A stretch of 64,000 nt of DNA from Dechloromonas sp. UBA6271 (GTDB lineage Bacteria; Pseudomonadota; Gammaproteobacteria; Burkholderiales; Rhodocyclaceae), in NCBI GenBank assembly GCA_002440665.1, contig DJUX01000053.1:46972-110971 (forward strand), written 5' to 3'. Under the pieces are notes generated by a model. That model did not search any database. It was not told where the DNA came from and saw nothing but the letters and a program-made list of their open reading frames with translations. Made by a program: the position numbers and the translations under genes. Below are positions 27,011-36,877 of this stretch, piece after piece. The stretch's first letter is position 1. The number at the start of each line of letters is the position of its first letter.

Positions 27011-28657
27011 CTACTCTGAACCCGCTGGCCGCGCCACCACCACGCGGTCGCGGCCGGTTTCCTTGGCCATGTACAGGGCGCGGTCGGCGGCACGCACCAG
27101 GATTTCTGCGTTGTCCCCATGTTCAGGCAGCGTCGCGACCCCAGCCGAGAAGGTCACCGGCGGCAGCTCGCGCCCCATGACCCGGGCGCCCAGGTTGCGC
27201 ACCTCGCAGGCGATTGCGCAAATCCGCTTCACCGCCTCGTCGGCATCGGCGCCAGGCATCACCACCAGCAGTTCCTCGCCGCCGTAGCGACAGGCGATAT
27301 CCGAAGCACGCAGGCCGTCGAGCAGCGTTTCGGCAACGCCGAGCAGTACGGCATCGCCGGCTTCATGGCCCCACTTGTCGTTGAAGTTCTTGAAGTGGTC
27401 GAGATCGAGCATCGCCACCGCCAGCGAACTCCGCTCGCGCAGCGCCCGGTGGATTTCGCGGGGCAGGGTTTCGTCGAGATAGCGCCGGTTGAAGAGGCCG
27501 GTCAGCGGGTCGCGGATCGCCTGCTGATGCAGTTCCTCGGTGCGCTGGCGCACCTTCTCCTCCAGCCGGCGGTTGAGGGCGCGCAGGTTCTCTGCCATCA
27601 CGTCGCGCCGGCGATGGGCGCGGGCCAGCACCAGGCAACCGGCGACCAATGCTCCCATGAACAGCAAAGTCATCAGGATCCAGCCGGCCAGGTTCTGATT
27701 GCTCGCCTGCTCCAGTGCGTCGTTGGGGATCCGCGAAACGACTTTCCACACATATTCATCGTCGGCCACCGGCGAATTCGCGTCCGCCGCCGCGGCCATG
27801 CCAGCCAGCAGGGGGCGGACCGTAACGAACGACCAGAGTCCATTCTCATCCTCGAACTGCCCACGCTCGGCCACCTCGATCTGCTTCCAGGCCTCCGGGA
27901 AGCGGGTCCCGAAATTATCCTTGCGGCCGAACATGAAGCCCCATTCATCGACCGTTTGCGGCGCGCGCAGCCAGTAGCCGTCGCGATTAAGCAGATTGAC
28001 CCGGACATCGCCGTCCTTACTTTCGGTGACGTCGGAAAACTTTTCCAGCAGATAGCTGCCGAAGAAGTTGGCCATGACAATGCCGCGCGGATTGCCGAAC
28101 TTGTCCCACACCGGCATGCCCAGCCGGATCACCGGCTTGTAAGGCGTTTCGACGCGATCCTGTTCGACGTTCAGATCCAGCGGCGAAACGTAGATGCTGC
28201 CACGCTCCAGGCGCATGGTGGCAACGAAGTAATAGCGTTGCGACTTATTCTGCAGCCGGTCGTCCGGAACGACGAAGGGCTGGTTCTGCACGTAATCGAC
28301 CCGCACACGTTCGATGCCGGTCTCGTCGATCCAGCGCAACTGGTCATAAACGCGGCGGCTCGCGGAAAGCGCCACCAGGTCCTCGGTAAACCGGGCCACC
28401 GTCGGCGTGTCGCCGTTCTCCAGCACCGCCGCCAGGCTGGGCAGGCTGGCCATGAAGCGGACATCGCTGGCGATGCGGCCGATATCGCTGCTCAGCGAGC
28501 GGGCGCCGACCGTCAGCCGCAGGCGCTCCGCCACCTCCAGACTCTGCCTGACCCGTGCCTGCTCCTCGTGGTACAGCGAGGACAGAAAGATCAGGCACAG
28601 CAATCCGGATGGCAACACCAGAGTCAGCAGGTAGCGAACGAATCTAGAACGTATCAT
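27011..28657 (-). CDS. Membrane-bound diguanylate cyclase with periplasmic sensor
   Basis: 548 aa. Helix 1 is at about 8-27, followed by a periplasmic Cache-like sensor of some 290 residues (FVVPDDRLQNKSQRYYF, PVIRLGMPVWDKFGNPRG). Helix 2 (GWILMTLLFMGALVAGCLVL) and a short coiled segment lead to a GGDEF domain with active motif CRYGGEELLVVMPG. RDPLTGLFNRRYLDETL marks its start. It should make c-di-GMP in response to an external small ligand. It is convergent with lysS. Confidence 0.9.
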   Translation of the reverse strand: MIRSRFVRYLLTLVLPSGLLCLIFLSSLYHEEQARVRQSLEVAERLRLTVGARSLSSDIGRIASDVRFMASLPSLAAVLENGDTPTVARFTEDLVALSASRRVYDQLRWIDETGIERVRVDYVQNQPFVVPDDRLQNKSQRYYFVATMRLERGSIYVSPLDLNVEQDRVETPYKPVIRLGMPVWDKFGNPRGIVMANFFGSYLLEKFSDVTESKDGDVRVNLLNRDGYWLRAPQTVDEWGFMFGRKDNFGTRFPEAWKQIEVAERGQFEDENGLWSFVTVRPLLAGMAAAADANSPVADDEYVWKVVSRIPNDALEQASNQNLAGWILMTLLFMGALVAGCLVLARAHRRRDVMAENLRALNRRLEEKVRQRTEELHQQAIRDPLTGLFNRRYLDETLPREIHRALRERSSLAVAMLDLDHFKNFNDKWGHEAGDAVLLGVAETLLDGLRASDIACRYGGEELLVVMPGADADEAVKRICAIACEVRNLGARVMGRELPPVTFSAGVATLPEHGDNAEILVRAADRALYMAKETGRDRVVVARPAGSE

Positions 28658-28770
28658 TTCTCATATCCCCGTTCGATTATGAACCTGCAAGCGGCGGATG
28701 GAAATGCCGATCACCGCGCCGATTCGTCGCTCCCTCAAGGCTTGCGGCCGCCGCAGGTTAAAATCTCCCG

Positions 28771-30690
28771 ATGCCGCTGCAACCTGCCCGCCTCGAATTC
28801 AATCCCGACGGCACCCCGTATTCCGCCGCTTTCGACGACATCTACCACACCGCCCACGGCGGGCCGGGGCAGGCGCGGCATGTCTTCCTCGGCGGCAACG
28901 ATCTGCCGGCGCGCTGGCAGGGGCGTGATCGCTTCGTCATTCTCGAAACCGGCTTCGGTCTCGGGCTTAACTTTCTCGCAGCCTGGCAGTCCTGGCGCGC
29001 CGACCCGCAACGCTGCCGCCGCCTGCATTTCGTTTCCATCGAAAAACACCCGTTCACCGCAACAGACCTTACGATCGCCCAGCAAGCCTGGCCGGAATTC
29101 GCCGAACTCGCCGCCGAGTTGCAGCAGCGCTGGCCGCTGCTGGCGCCGGGGACACACCGTCTGCATCTCGATGACAACCGCGTCGTCCTGACCTTAATCT
29201 TCGGCGATGCGACGACCCAGCTGCGCGAGGTCGATGCCTCGGTGGACGCCTTTTTCCTCGACGGCTTTTCGCCGGTGAAGAACCCGGAACTGTGGTCGCC
29301 CTACCTGTGCAAGGCGCTGGCCCGCCTTGCCGCCCCGGGCGCGACGCTGGCTACCTGGTGCCTGGCCCGGCCGGCCCGCGACGCGCTTGCCGCCGCCGAG
29401 TTCGATCTCGAACGCCGTCCCGGTTATGCCGCCCGGCGCGAGATGCTGGTCGGCCGCTTCCGCTCGCGGCGGCCGGATCGCCATCCATTGCCGGCCGAGC
29501 GCCGTGCCATCGTCATCGGCGCCGGCATCGCCGGCAGCACGACAGCGCACCGACTGGCCGCCGCCGGCTGGCAGGTCACCGTGCTGGAGCAGGCCGCCGA
29601 GCCGGGCAGCGGCGCCTCCAGCAACCTGGCCGGCATGCTGCGTCCGCTGCCCAGCGCCGACGACAACCGCCTGTCGCGCCTGACCCGCGCCGGCTTCCTC
29701 GCCACCCGCGCCCTGCTCGCCGCCCTGCCCGATGCCCGCTGGTCGCCCTGTGGCGTGCTGCACCTGGCCCGCGAAGCGGAACACGAGGCGCAGCAGCGGC
29801 GCGCCGTCGAGAAACTCGGCCTGCCGCCCGAACTGCTGCAATTCGTCGACCGCGCTGAAGCCAGCCGGCGGCTCGGCCAAGCGGTCAACATTGGCGGCTG
29901 GTGGTTCCCAAACGCTGGCTGGGTGCAGCCACCTTCGCTGTGCAAGGCGGTGCTGGCCGCTTTTCCCGAACGCATCACCACGCACTTCAATGTTGCGGTC
30001 GACCGCCTGGAAAAGGTAAATAACCGGGCAAAAACCGGCTGGCGCGCGCTCGATGCCGACGGTGCCGTGCTGGCCGAAGCGCCCGTGCTGGTCATGGCCA
30101 GCGGCGCCGCCGCCCCGCGTTTCGCGCAGTTCGCCTGGCTGCCGCAGGTGGCGGCGCGCGGCCAGGTCAGCCACCTGCCGGCCGACGGCACGCCGCCGCT
30201 CGATGTCGTGCTGTTCCAGATCGGCTACGCCATGCCGGAAATCGACGGCACCCGGCTGATCGGCGCTTCGCTGTCTTATGAAGACGACGAAGCAACCGAG
30301 CGTGTGGCCGACCACGCCGACAACCTTGCCCGCCTGCGCCTGACCCTGCCCGGCTTCGCCGCCGGCATCGACCCCGCCACGCTGCACGGCCGCGTCGGCT
30401 TCCGCCCGATGTCGCCCGACCGCCTGCCCATCGTCGGTCGGGTACCCGAAGCGCTGCCCACCGGCAGCAATGCCCGCCTCCACGCCCTGCCGCGGCAACC
30501 CGGGCTATGGTGCGTGCAGGGCTTCGGCGCGCGCGGCATCGTCTGGTCGGCGCTGATGGCCGACCTGCTGGTTTCGCAAATGGAAGGCGAACCGCTGCCG
30601 CTGGAAAAGGATCTGGTCGACGCCCTCGACCCCGGCCGCTTTCTGTTGCGCAACGCGCGCCGTGCCGGGGCCGACGGCGACGATTCGTAA
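28771..30690 (+). CDS. mnmC: Bifunctional tRNA mnm5s2U34 biosynthesis enzyme
   Basis: 639 aa with two fused activities acting on the wobble uridine. The N-terminal methyltransferase has [14 protein letters not shown] and [14 protein letters not shown]. The C-terminal FAD-dependent oxidase begins at about 246 with [19 protein letters not shown] and has [17 protein letters not shown] and [11 protein letters not shown] near the end. The two-domain order matches the E. coli enzyme. A copy of the dispersed 12-bp motif lies inside (29992). Confidence 0.95.
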   Translation: MPLQPARLEFNPDGTPYSAAFDDIYHTAHGGPGQARHVFLGGNDLPARWQGRDRFVILETGFGLGLNFLAAWQSWRADPQRCRRLHFVSIEKHPFTATDLTIAQQAWPEFAELAAELQQRWPLLAPGTHRLHLDDNRVVLTLIFGDATTQLREVDASVDAFFLDGFSPVKNPELWSPYLCKALARLAAPGATLATWCLARPARDALAAAEFDLERRPGYAARREMLVGRFRSRRPDRHPLPAERRAIVIGAGIAGSTTAHRLAAAGWQVTVLEQAAEPGSGASSNLAGMLRPLPSADDNRLSRLTRAGFLATRALLAALPDARWSPCGVLHLAREAEHEAQQRRAVEKLGLPPELLQFVDRAEASRRLGQAVNIGGWWFPNAGWVQPPSLCKAVLAAFPERITTHFNVAVDRLEKVNNRAKTGWRALDADGAVLAEAPVLVMASGAAAPRFAQFAWLPQVAARGQVSHLPADGTPPLDVVLFQIGYAMPEIDGTRLIGASLSYEDDEATERVADHADNLARLRLTLPGFAAGIDPATLHGRVGFRPMSPDRLPIVGRVPEALPTGSNARLHALPRQPGLWCVQGFGARGIVWSALMADLLVSQMEGEPLPLEKDLVDALDPGRFLLRNARRAGADGDDS

Positions 30691-30779
30691 GGAGCTGTAA
30701 CGCTTTGTTTCAGCGTGCGCCAAACGCCGCGTGAAACGTTATTCTCCGCACCAGCATCAGCACCCCAGCGGAGAATTCC

Positions 30780-31529
30780 ATGCAAGAAGCCACCCGAACC
30801 ACCCACCCGGCAATCATCGTCGCCGCCACCGCGGTAACCATCGCCAGTGGCGTTGCCATCGCCAGTTTCACCGGCCTGCTGCCGGGCAAATCGACCCCGG
30901 AATCGACGTTGACCGCAACTGCCGAGCCGGCCCCGGCCCCGGCGCCTGCCGCCCCGGTCGCTGCCGCGCCCGCCCCGCAGCCGGCTGCCGCCCCCAAAGC
31001 CCAGCGCTTCGACCCGCCCCCGCCGCCGCCCAGGGCTGCCAAGTCGCAACAACAGCAGGTGCAGCGTGAAGCCCCGCCAGCGACCGGCGACCTGCGCTAC
31101 GCCAGCGAGCGAACCACGACCGCCTACCAGGACCAGCGCAACGATGCCGGCATCGACGTCATCCCGGCGCGCCCGGCCAGCGCCCCGCCGCCGGTCTGCC
31201 GCGACTGCGGTACGATCGAGGCCGTACGCGAAGTCAGCACGCCGGCCGAAGCCAGTGGCCTCGGCGCCGTTGCCGGTGGCGTACTCGGTGGCCTGCTCGG
31301 CCACCAGGTCGGCCGCGGCAAGGGCAACACCGCCGCCACCATCGTCGGTGCCGCGGGTGGCGCCTTCGCCGGCCACCAGACGGAAAAGTACGTGCGTGCC
31401 GAGAAGCAGACGCAGGTCACCGTCCACTTCGAGGACGGCAGCACCCGCACCCTCGCCCAGGAAAGCGGCAGCCGCTGGCAGGTCGGCGACCGCGTGCGCC
31501 TGAGCAACGGCAGCCTGCTGCCGAACTGA
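30780..31529 (+). CDS. Glycine-zipper (2TM) envelope protein with Pro/Ala linker
   Basis: 249 aa. One N-terminal membrane segment (AIIVAATAVTIASGVAIASF) is followed by an Ala/Pro-rich linker and a polyproline stretch. A CRDCG motif comes next, then the glycine zipper (LGAVAGGVLGGLLGHQVGRG, then GAAGGAFAGHQTEKY). The end VTVHFEDGSTRTLAQES resembles SlyB/Rcp-type lipoproteins, but there is no lipobox. Probably an inner-membrane-anchored envelope protein. Confidence 0.8.
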   Translation: MQEATRTTHPAIIVAATAVTIASGVAIASFTGLLPGKSTPESTLTATAEPAPAPAPAAPVAAAPAPQPAAAPKAQRFDPPPPPPRAAKSQQQQVQREAPPATGDLRYASERTTTAYQDQRNDAGIDVIPARPASAPPPVCRDCGTIEAVREVSTPAEASGLGAVAGGVLGGLLGHQVGRGKGNTAATIVGAAGGAFAGHQTEKYVRAEKQTQVTVHFEDGSTRTLAQESGSRWQVGDRVRLSNGSLLPN

Positions 31530-31553
31530 CTACCCGGCCAGGGCAAATCAGCG

Positions 31554-31586
31554 AAAAGCCGCCGCGCGCAAGCCGGCGGCTTTTTT
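31554..31586 (+). terminator. Rho-independent terminator
   Basis: Stem AAAAGCCGCC / GGCGGCTTTT with an 11-base loop and a T6 run, 24 bp after the glycine-zipper gene. Confidence 0.85.
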
Positions 31587-31606
31587 CATGCCCGTTTCCG
31601 ATGCCG

Positions 31607-31618
31607 GCTGCGGTCAAC
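31607..31618 (+). repeat. Copy of dispersed motif GYTGCGGTCRAC
   Basis: Exact match (GCTGCGGTCAAC) in the intergenic region between the terminator and metY. Confidence 0.8.
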
Positions 31619-31669
31619 CCCTGCTAGACTTCATTTTTCGCCAACCACAAGACAAAGAGAGACACGCGC

Positions 31670-32941
31670 ATGAAGATCGAAACCCTTGCCGTCCACGGCG
31701 GCTACAGCCCCGACCCGACCACCAAGGCGGTGGCTGTGCCGATTTACCAGACGACCTCCTACGCTTTCGACAGCACCCAGCACGGGGCCGATCTGTTCGA
31801 CCTTAAGGTGGCCGGCAACATCTATACCCGCATCATGAACCCGACCCAGGATGTGCTGGAAAAGCGCGTCGCCGCGATGGAAGGCGGCATCGCCGCGCTG
31901 GCCATGGCCTCCGGCATGGCGGCGATCACCGCCGCCATCCAGACCATCGCCGAGGCCGGCGACAACATCGTCACCTCGTCGACGCTCTACGGCGGCACCT
32001 ACAACCTGTTCGCCCACACCCTGCCGCAATACGGTATCGACGTGCGCTTCGCCGACTACCGCGACCCAGCCGCCTTCGAGAAGCTGATCGACAGCAAGAC
32101 CAAGGCTGTCTTCTGCGAATCCGTCGGTAATCCGCTGGGCAACGTCACCGACTTCGAAAAACTGGCCGAAATCGCCCACAAGCATGGCGTGCCGGTCATC
32201 GTCGACAACACCGTGCCCTCGCCCTACCTGTGCCGCCCCTTCGAACATGGCGCCGACATCGTCGTCCATGCGCTGACCAAGTACCTCGGCGGCCATGGCA
32301 ACTCGATCGGCGGCATCATCGTCGATAGCGGCAAGTTCCCGTGGGCCGAGCACAAGGCCAAATTCAAGCGCCTCAACGAGCCGGACGTTTCCTACCACGG
32401 CGTCGTCTACACCGAAGCGCTCGGCCCCGCCGCCTACATCGGCCGCGCCCGCGTCGTGCCGCTGCGCAACATGGGCGCCGCGATCAGCCCGTTCAACGCC
32501 TTCCTGATCCTGCAGGGCATCGAAACCCTGGCCCTGCGCATGGACCGCATCTGCGAAAACTCGCTGAAGATCGCCCAGTTCCTGCAGAAGCACCCGAAGG
32601 TGAGTTGGGTCAACTACGCCGGCCTGCCCGAGCACAAGGACCACGCGCTGGTGCAAAAATACATGGGCGGCCGCGCTTCCGGCATCCTCAATTTCGGCGT
32701 CAAGGGCGGCCGCGACGGCGGCGGCAAGTTCCAGGATGCGCTGCAGCTGGTCACCCGCCTGGTCAACATCGGCGACTGCAAGACCCTGGCCTGCCACCCG
32801 GCGTCGACCACGCACCGCCAGCTGTCGCCGGAAGAACTGGCCAAGGCCGGCGTTTCCGAAGACATGATCCGCCTGTCGATCGGCATCGAGCACGTCGATG
32901 ACCTGATCGCCGATCTGGATCAGGCGCTGAACGCCGCCTGA
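31670..32941 (+). CDS. metY: O-acetylhomoserine sulfhydrylase (homocysteine synthase)
   Basis: 423-aa PLP enzyme of the Cys/Met-metabolism family making homocysteine from O-acetylhomoserine and sulfide. Family marks are ETLAVHGGYSPDPTTKAVAV, PIYQTTSYAFDS, the PLP-lysine segment VVHALTKYLGGHGNSIGG, and TLACHPASTTHRQLSPEE. Length matches MetY rather than the shorter MetB/MetZ. It has its own terminators on both sides, so it is monocistronic. No SAM riboswitch was seen in the 83 bp between terminator and start. Confidence 0.92.
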   Translation: MKIETLAVHGGYSPDPTTKAVAVPIYQTTSYAFDSTQHGADLFDLKVAGNIYTRIMNPTQDVLEKRVAAMEGGIAALAMASGMAAITAAIQTIAEAGDNIVTSSTLYGGTYNLFAHTLPQYGIDVRFADYRDPAAFEKLIDSKTKAVFCESVGNPLGNVTDFEKLAEIAHKHGVPVIVDNTVPSPYLCRPFEHGADIVVHALTKYLGGHGNSIGGIIVDSGKFPWAEHKAKFKRLNEPDVSYHGVVYTEALGPAAYIGRARVVPLRNMGAAISPFNAFLILQGIETLALRMDRICENSLKIAQFLQKHPKVSWVNYAGLPEHKDHALVQKYMGGRASGILNFGVKGGRDGGGKFQDALQLVTRLVNIGDCKTLACHPASTTHRQLSPEELAKAGVSEDMIRLSIGIEHVDDLIADLDQALNAA

Positions 32942-32962
32942 CCCTAGCATCTGCCCAGGACG

Positions 32963-32987
32963 AACCCGGCTCCAGCCGGGTTTTTTT
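32963..32987 (+). terminator. Rho-independent terminator of metY
   Basis: Stem AACCCGGCT / AGCCGGGTT with a CC loop, then a T-run. Confidence 0.9.
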
Positions 32988-33002
32988 CGCCTGTACCGTG
33001 CC

Positions 33003-33443
33003 ATGCCATTGATCTATGCTGAAAGCTTGCATGCCGCGCGCCGACTTCAACTGGAAGGAGTTCAATATTGGCGGCCGGCCGCGCGCACTGCCGCCAACCT
33101 CGGTATCAAGTCGCCGCTCGGGGCCGCCGTGGTCTACGGCAGCTTCGCCGCACTGGGCGGGCACGGCGCCGAAGTATCGCGGACCGCGCTCGCGGCGACT
33201 CCGTAGAGCTGCCATGACGGGCCGCAACCGGGCACCCGCAGTCTGGCGCTGCAGACGCCGCTTGCGCGCGGTCTCGACGTCCGTCTGGTGCAACTGGGGC
33301 TCTCGGAGCGCGGCGTCAACATCAAGGCGGACGGTATCTTCGGCCAGACCAGCGTCGCCCTGCTCAAGGGCTATCAGGCCAGCCACGGCCTGCCGGTCAA
33401 CGGCGTCGCCGACCCACTGCTGATCAGCCAGTTGCTGGCCTGA
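33003..33443 (+). pseudogene. Relic of a chitosanase-like gene with C-terminal peptidoglycan-binding domain
   Basis: Two coding pieces in different frames make up one damaged gene. The first (33003-33206) contains [21 protein letters not shown] and AAVVYGSFAALGG, recalling the core of GH46 chitosanase-like enzymes, then hits a stop. The second (about 33240-33443) reads LARGLDVRLVQLGLSERG, DGIFGQTSVALLKGYQ and LPVNGVADPLLISQLL, a typical PG_binding_1 repeat, with no start. The N-terminal catalytic part is missing. Family assignment of the first piece is from memory of the motif. Confidence 0.6.
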
Positions 33444-33444
33444 T

Positions 33445-33687
33445 TCAGCTTTCGCTGCCGCCCTCGTCGAGGGTGAGCGGCGGCTGCGGCCGGCTCATGA
33501 CGTAGAGCACGCCGGCACAGGCGCAGAGGAAGGCAACGGCGGCCAGCGCACTGGGCACCCAGGTATCGGCCAGCCCGCGCTCGATCCACAGCCAGATGAA
33601 CAGGCCGAATGCCGGCAGCGCCAGCAAGGCGCAGAAAGCCGCCGTGGCCAGAGCCACCTGCTGACCGATGTGGCGTTTCAAAATCAT
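33445..33687 (-). CDS. Small two-helix membrane protein
   Basis: 80 aa with two hydrophobic helices (VALATAAFCALLALPAFGLF and PSALAAVAFLCACAGVLYVM) and an acidic tail. No family recognised. The ATG at 33687 overlaps the stop of the secretin-like gene (ATGA), so it is the last gene of the signalling operon. Confidence 0.7.
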   Translation of the reverse strand: MILKRHIGQQVALATAAFCALLALPAFGLFIWLWIERGLADTWVPSALAAVAFLCACAGVLYVMSRPQPPLTLDEGGSES

Positions 33688-34493
33688 TGCACTTCCTCTA
33701 CCAAAAGCCAGATCGAACGCGCATCCTGCCCGCCGCTGGTTGACCGTCCGAAACTGCCGGCCTGATTGCCGCTGACCTGGCGGCTCGCTCCGCCCAGTTC
33801 GATCCATTCGCCGAGACGACCGGAAACGGTGGTCGACAAACTCTGGGTGCTGACACTGCCGGGCGGACCGAAGCGTGAAGCGCTGTCGGCCTGCTGGCTG
33901 ATGTCTATGGTAACCCGCTCGCCGTTGAGCCGTGGCGTGGCAAAAAAGCCGCGGCCAATGTCCTGGAAAACCACCGTCTCGCTGATCACCGCGCCGCCGG
34001 GGCCGATCGTCGCCTGGCGCATGGGAATCGGTAGCGAATGCCCGACCTGGATGAAGGCCTGGCCGCCCTCGACGGTCTGCACCATCTGCCCTGAATTTTC
34101 GCTGCGCGCGCCCTGCGTGTCCCACAGGCGGGCATCGACACGGGTGCGGCGGCTGTCGCCGATCACCACCTGGCCGCTGACCTCGCCGCCGCGGCTGGAT
34201 GCCTCGGTCTCGCGATTCTGGCTGACACGGATGATCAGGCGCCGCGACGGCCGGTCGATGGTCGCCAGCACCCGCCTGATCTCTTCGCGGTTGCGCGCGC
34301 TGGCGCGCAGGAAGAGCTGGTCGTTCATGCCGGTCAGCGTGCCGCCCGGCTCGAGCAGCGGCAGCAGCGTCGGTAGCACCTGGTCGAGCGTCTGGCTGCG
34401 CAGCGGAATGATTTCGAGTTCCTGCTGCGCCGCTGCCGGCCCACCAAACAGAACCATCAGGCACAGCAGGAGGCGTAGCAACGTGGCCTTCAC
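33684..34493 (-). CDS. Periplasmic secretin-N/NolW-like protein
   Basis: 269 aa from a GTG start that overlaps the HD-GYP stop (GTGA). A signal peptide (LLRLLLCLMVLFGGPAAA) is followed by a segment like the N-domains of secretins: LEIIPLRSQTLDQVLPTLLP, then RNREEIRRVLATIDRPSRRL. The rest is beta-rich and polar, but no full secretin pore domain is present, so it is not itself an outer-membrane channel of normal size. A role in pilus or secretion assembly is possible but unproven. Confidence 0.7.
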   Translation of the reverse strand: MKATLLRLLLCLMVLFGGPAAAQQELEIIPLRSQTLDQVLPTLLPLLEPGGTLTGMNDQLFLRASARNREEIRRVLATIDRPSRRLIIRVSQNRETEASSRGGEVSGQVVIGDSRRTRVDARLWDTQGARSENSGQMVQTVEGGQAFIQVGHSLPIPMRQATIGPGGAVISETVVFQDIGRGFFATPRLNGERVTIDISQQADSASRFGPPGSVSTQSLSTTVSGRLGEWIELGGASRQVSGNQAGSFGRSTSGGQDARSIWLLVEEVQ

Positions 34494-35740
34494 GCTTCGC
34501 AGCACAAGGCGATGCGGTGGCAATTGGCGAGGTCGCCGGCGACGACGGCAACCACCGCCGGATCGGCCCGCCCCTGCGCGGCGCGTTCCTCGAGGATGGC
34601 GAGAATCTCGTACGGCGCCATCGGCTTGCGGTAGGGGCGTTCCTGCGCCAGCGCCTGGAAAATGTCGGCGACGTTGATGATGCGCGCTTCGAGCGGCAAG
34701 GCGGCGCCGCCGACATGGAAGGGATAGCCATGCCCGTCCGGCGTCTCGTGGTGGTAATACGCCCAGCTGGCGAGATCGTCGATGGCGTGCAGGCGCTTGA
34801 GCACCTGCCGCGTGCCGAAGCTGTGGCCCTTCATGATGTTGAATTCCTGCGGCGTCAGAGCATTGTGACCTTCGATGATCTCGTCGGGGATCTGCAGCTT
34901 GCCGATGTCGTGCAGCAGGCCGGCCACCTCGATCTTTTCGCAGGTGACCGGGTCGAGTCCCATCTTGCCCGCCAGATGGCGCGACAGCAGGGAAACGCCG
35001 CGCGAGTGCTGCTCGGTGTACGGTGACTTGGCGTCGATGATGCGGGCGAAGATGTCAGCGCAGTGCTTGAATTCCTGCCAGCTGACCATGCGCAGGTCGC
35101 CGAAGCTTTCCATTTCCATCTGATACTGCTGCACCGACTCGGGCTGTAGCGCCAGCCAGAAGGCCTCGCCTTCCGACAGGGCAAGAAAGGCGTCGATCAG
35201 ATCGGGGGCGAACAGGCGGCCACGCTCGGCAGCCAGCCGCTCGCGGACCTCTTCGACGTGCGCCAGAGTAGTGTTGTCGGCATGGAACGGGGCGGCCAGC
35301 ACATCGATGCGGTCGGCGAGGAAAATGAGGTTGGCGAAATGCACCGTCTGCGCGTCCAGCGGCTGCTTTTCGAGCCACATCCAGCGGCTGTGGTGATAGC
35401 GGATGATCGGCGCCAGATGCGCCAGCGGCGCGAAATCCTGCAGCAGTTCCTCGCCGCGGATGCAGTGTTCCTGCGAGCCCGACCATTCGAGATCGACGAC
35501 CAGCCTTTTATGGACGCGGGTCGAGGAAACGCCGCAGTCGTGCAGCAGACCGGCATCGTAGAGCAGCAGCTGGACCTGCTCGTCGAACCTGAGCTGGCGG
35601 GCCAGTTCGCGCGCCAGCATGCCGACCCGGCGGCCATGCAGCAGGTCGTCGACGCCGACGAGGTCGACGGTGTTGGCGATGGTCATGACCAGCTGGCGCA
35701 GGTCGATGGCGAGGTCTTGCGGAACCGCTTGTTCGTCCAT
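34490..35740 (-). CDS. HD-GYP domain c-di-GMP phosphodiesterase with tandem HD domains
   Basis: 416 aa. The N-terminal HD domain (HGRRVGMLA, LLHDCGVS, IRYHHSRW) lacks the GYP motif. The C-terminal domain is a full HD-GYP: HSRGVSLLSRHLA, LLHDIGKLQIPDEII, KGHSFGTRQVL and HHETPDGHGYPF, so it should hydrolyse c-di-GMP. The start at 35740 was chosen because upstream codons overlap zapE. Gaps to neighbours are 5 bp or less. Confidence 0.88.
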   Translation of the reverse strand: MDEQAVPQDLAIDLRQLVMTIANTVDLVGVDDLLHGRRVGMLARELARQLRFDEQVQLLLYDAGLLHDCGVSSTRVHKRLVVDLEWSGSQEHCIRGEELLQDFAPLAHLAPIIRYHHSRWMWLEKQPLDAQTVHFANLIFLADRIDVLAAPFHADNTTLAHVEEVRERLAAERGRLFAPDLIDAFLALSEGEAFWLALQPESVQQYQMEMESFGDLRMVSWQEFKHCADIFARIIDAKSPYTEQHSRGVSLLSRHLAGKMGLDPVTCEKIEVAGLLHDIGKLQIPDEIIEGHNALTPQEFNIMKGHSFGTRQVLKRLHAIDDLASWAYYHHETPDGHGYPFHVGGAALPLEARIINVADIFQALAQERPYRKPMAPYEILAILEERAAQGRADPAVVAVVAGDLANCHRIALCCEA

Positions 35741-35745
35741 GGCGT

Positions 35746-36861
35746 TCAGCTCGCGTTGTGCGGCAGGGCGAGATACTCGCGCGAGTTCATCTCGGTCAGC
35801 CGGCTGACGGTGCGGGCGAATTCGCCGGCCTGGGTGCCCTGGGTGTACAAGGCATCGGCCGGGCAATCGGCGGTGGCGATCAGCTTGACCTTGTGGTCGT
35901 AGAAGACGTCAACCAGCCAGGTGAAGCGCCGCGCTTCCGATGCCTGGTGCTGCGTCATCTGTGGAATGTGCGAGAGCATCACAGTATGGTAGGCGCGGGC
36001 GATTTCGAGGTAGTCGTTCTGCGAACGCGGGCCGCCGCACAGCGTCCGGAAATCGAACCAGATGACGCCGTGGGCGCGGCGGACGCTATCGATATTGCGC
36101 CCGAGCACTTCGATATGCCCGCCCTTTTTGCCCTCCTCGCCGGCGACCATGCGGAAGTATTCGAGCATCTTCTTTTCGGCGGCAGCGTCGGACGGGTGAT
36201 GGTAGATCTCGACCTGCTCCAGAGCGCGCAGGCGATAGTCAATGCCGGCTTCGACCTCGAGTACATCGAGCTGACGCTTGAGCAGGTCGATGGTCGGCAG
36301 GAAGTTTTCCCGTTGCAGGCCGTTCGGGTATAGGCGGTCGGGCGGGTAGTTGGAGGTCATGACCAGGATGACGCCCTGCTCGAACAGGCCGTCGAGCAGG
36401 CGGCCGAGGATCATCGCATCGGCGATGTCCGACACGTGGAACTCGTCGAAGCAGAGCAGGCGGACCTCGCGCGCAATCTGCTCGGCGATCTTGAGCATGG
36501 GGTCCGGCTCGCCCTTGTATTTGTCGAGATCGTGGTGAATCTGCTGCATGAAGGCATGAAAATGGATGCGTCGCTTGCGCCGGTAGGGCACAGCATCGTA
36601 GAAGCAGTCCATCAAAAAGCTCTTGCCGCGCCCGACCCCACCCCAGAAATACAGGCCCCGCGGCGGCCTGGGCGGCGCCAGCAGGCGCTTGAAGGTGCTG
36701 CCGCGGTTGACCTTGAAGGCCAGCAGGCCGGTGTACAGGTTCTGCAGCGCGCTGGCGGCGGCCATCTGGGCGGCATCGGCAAAATAGCCCCGCGTCTTGA
36801 GCAGGGCCTCGTAGGCATCGAGCATGCCCTGGGCGGAGACGTTCAGTTTTTTGTGCGGCAT
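35746..36861 (-). CDS. zapE: Cell-division ATPase ZapE (AFG1 family)
   Basis: 371 aa AAA+-type ATPase. Walker A is GLYFWGGVGRGKSFLMD and Walker B is LLCFDEFHVSDIADAMIL; MTSNYPPDRLYPNGLQR is the family signature. ZapE modulates FtsZ ring stability during division under stress in E. coli. Start at 36861 (MPHKKLNVS). It is embedded in the signalling operon, 16 bp after the kinase gene, which is an unusual context. Confidence 0.93.
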   Translation of the reverse strand: MPHKKLNVSAQGMLDAYEALLKTRGYFADAAQMAAASALQNLYTGLLAFKVNRGSTFKRLLAPPRPPRGLYFWGGVGRGKSFLMDCFYDAVPYRRKRRIHFHAFMQQIHHDLDKYKGEPDPMLKIAEQIAREVRLLCFDEFHVSDIADAMILGRLLDGLFEQGVILVMTSNYPPDRLYPNGLQRENFLPTIDLLKRQLDVLEVEAGIDYRLRALEQVEIYHHPSDAAAEKKMLEYFRMVAGEEGKKGGHIEVLGRNIDSVRRAHGVIWFDFRTLCGGPRSQNDYLEIARAYHTVMLSHIPQMTQHQASEARRFTWLVDVFYDHKVKLIATADCPADALYTQGTQAGEFARTVSRLTEMNSREYLALPHNAS

Positions 36862-36877
36862 GGGGCTAAATGATATA

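Noticed and set aside
31587..31669. SAM riboswitch ahead of metY
   Set aside because: Only 83 bp between terminator and start, with no multi-stem structure seen.
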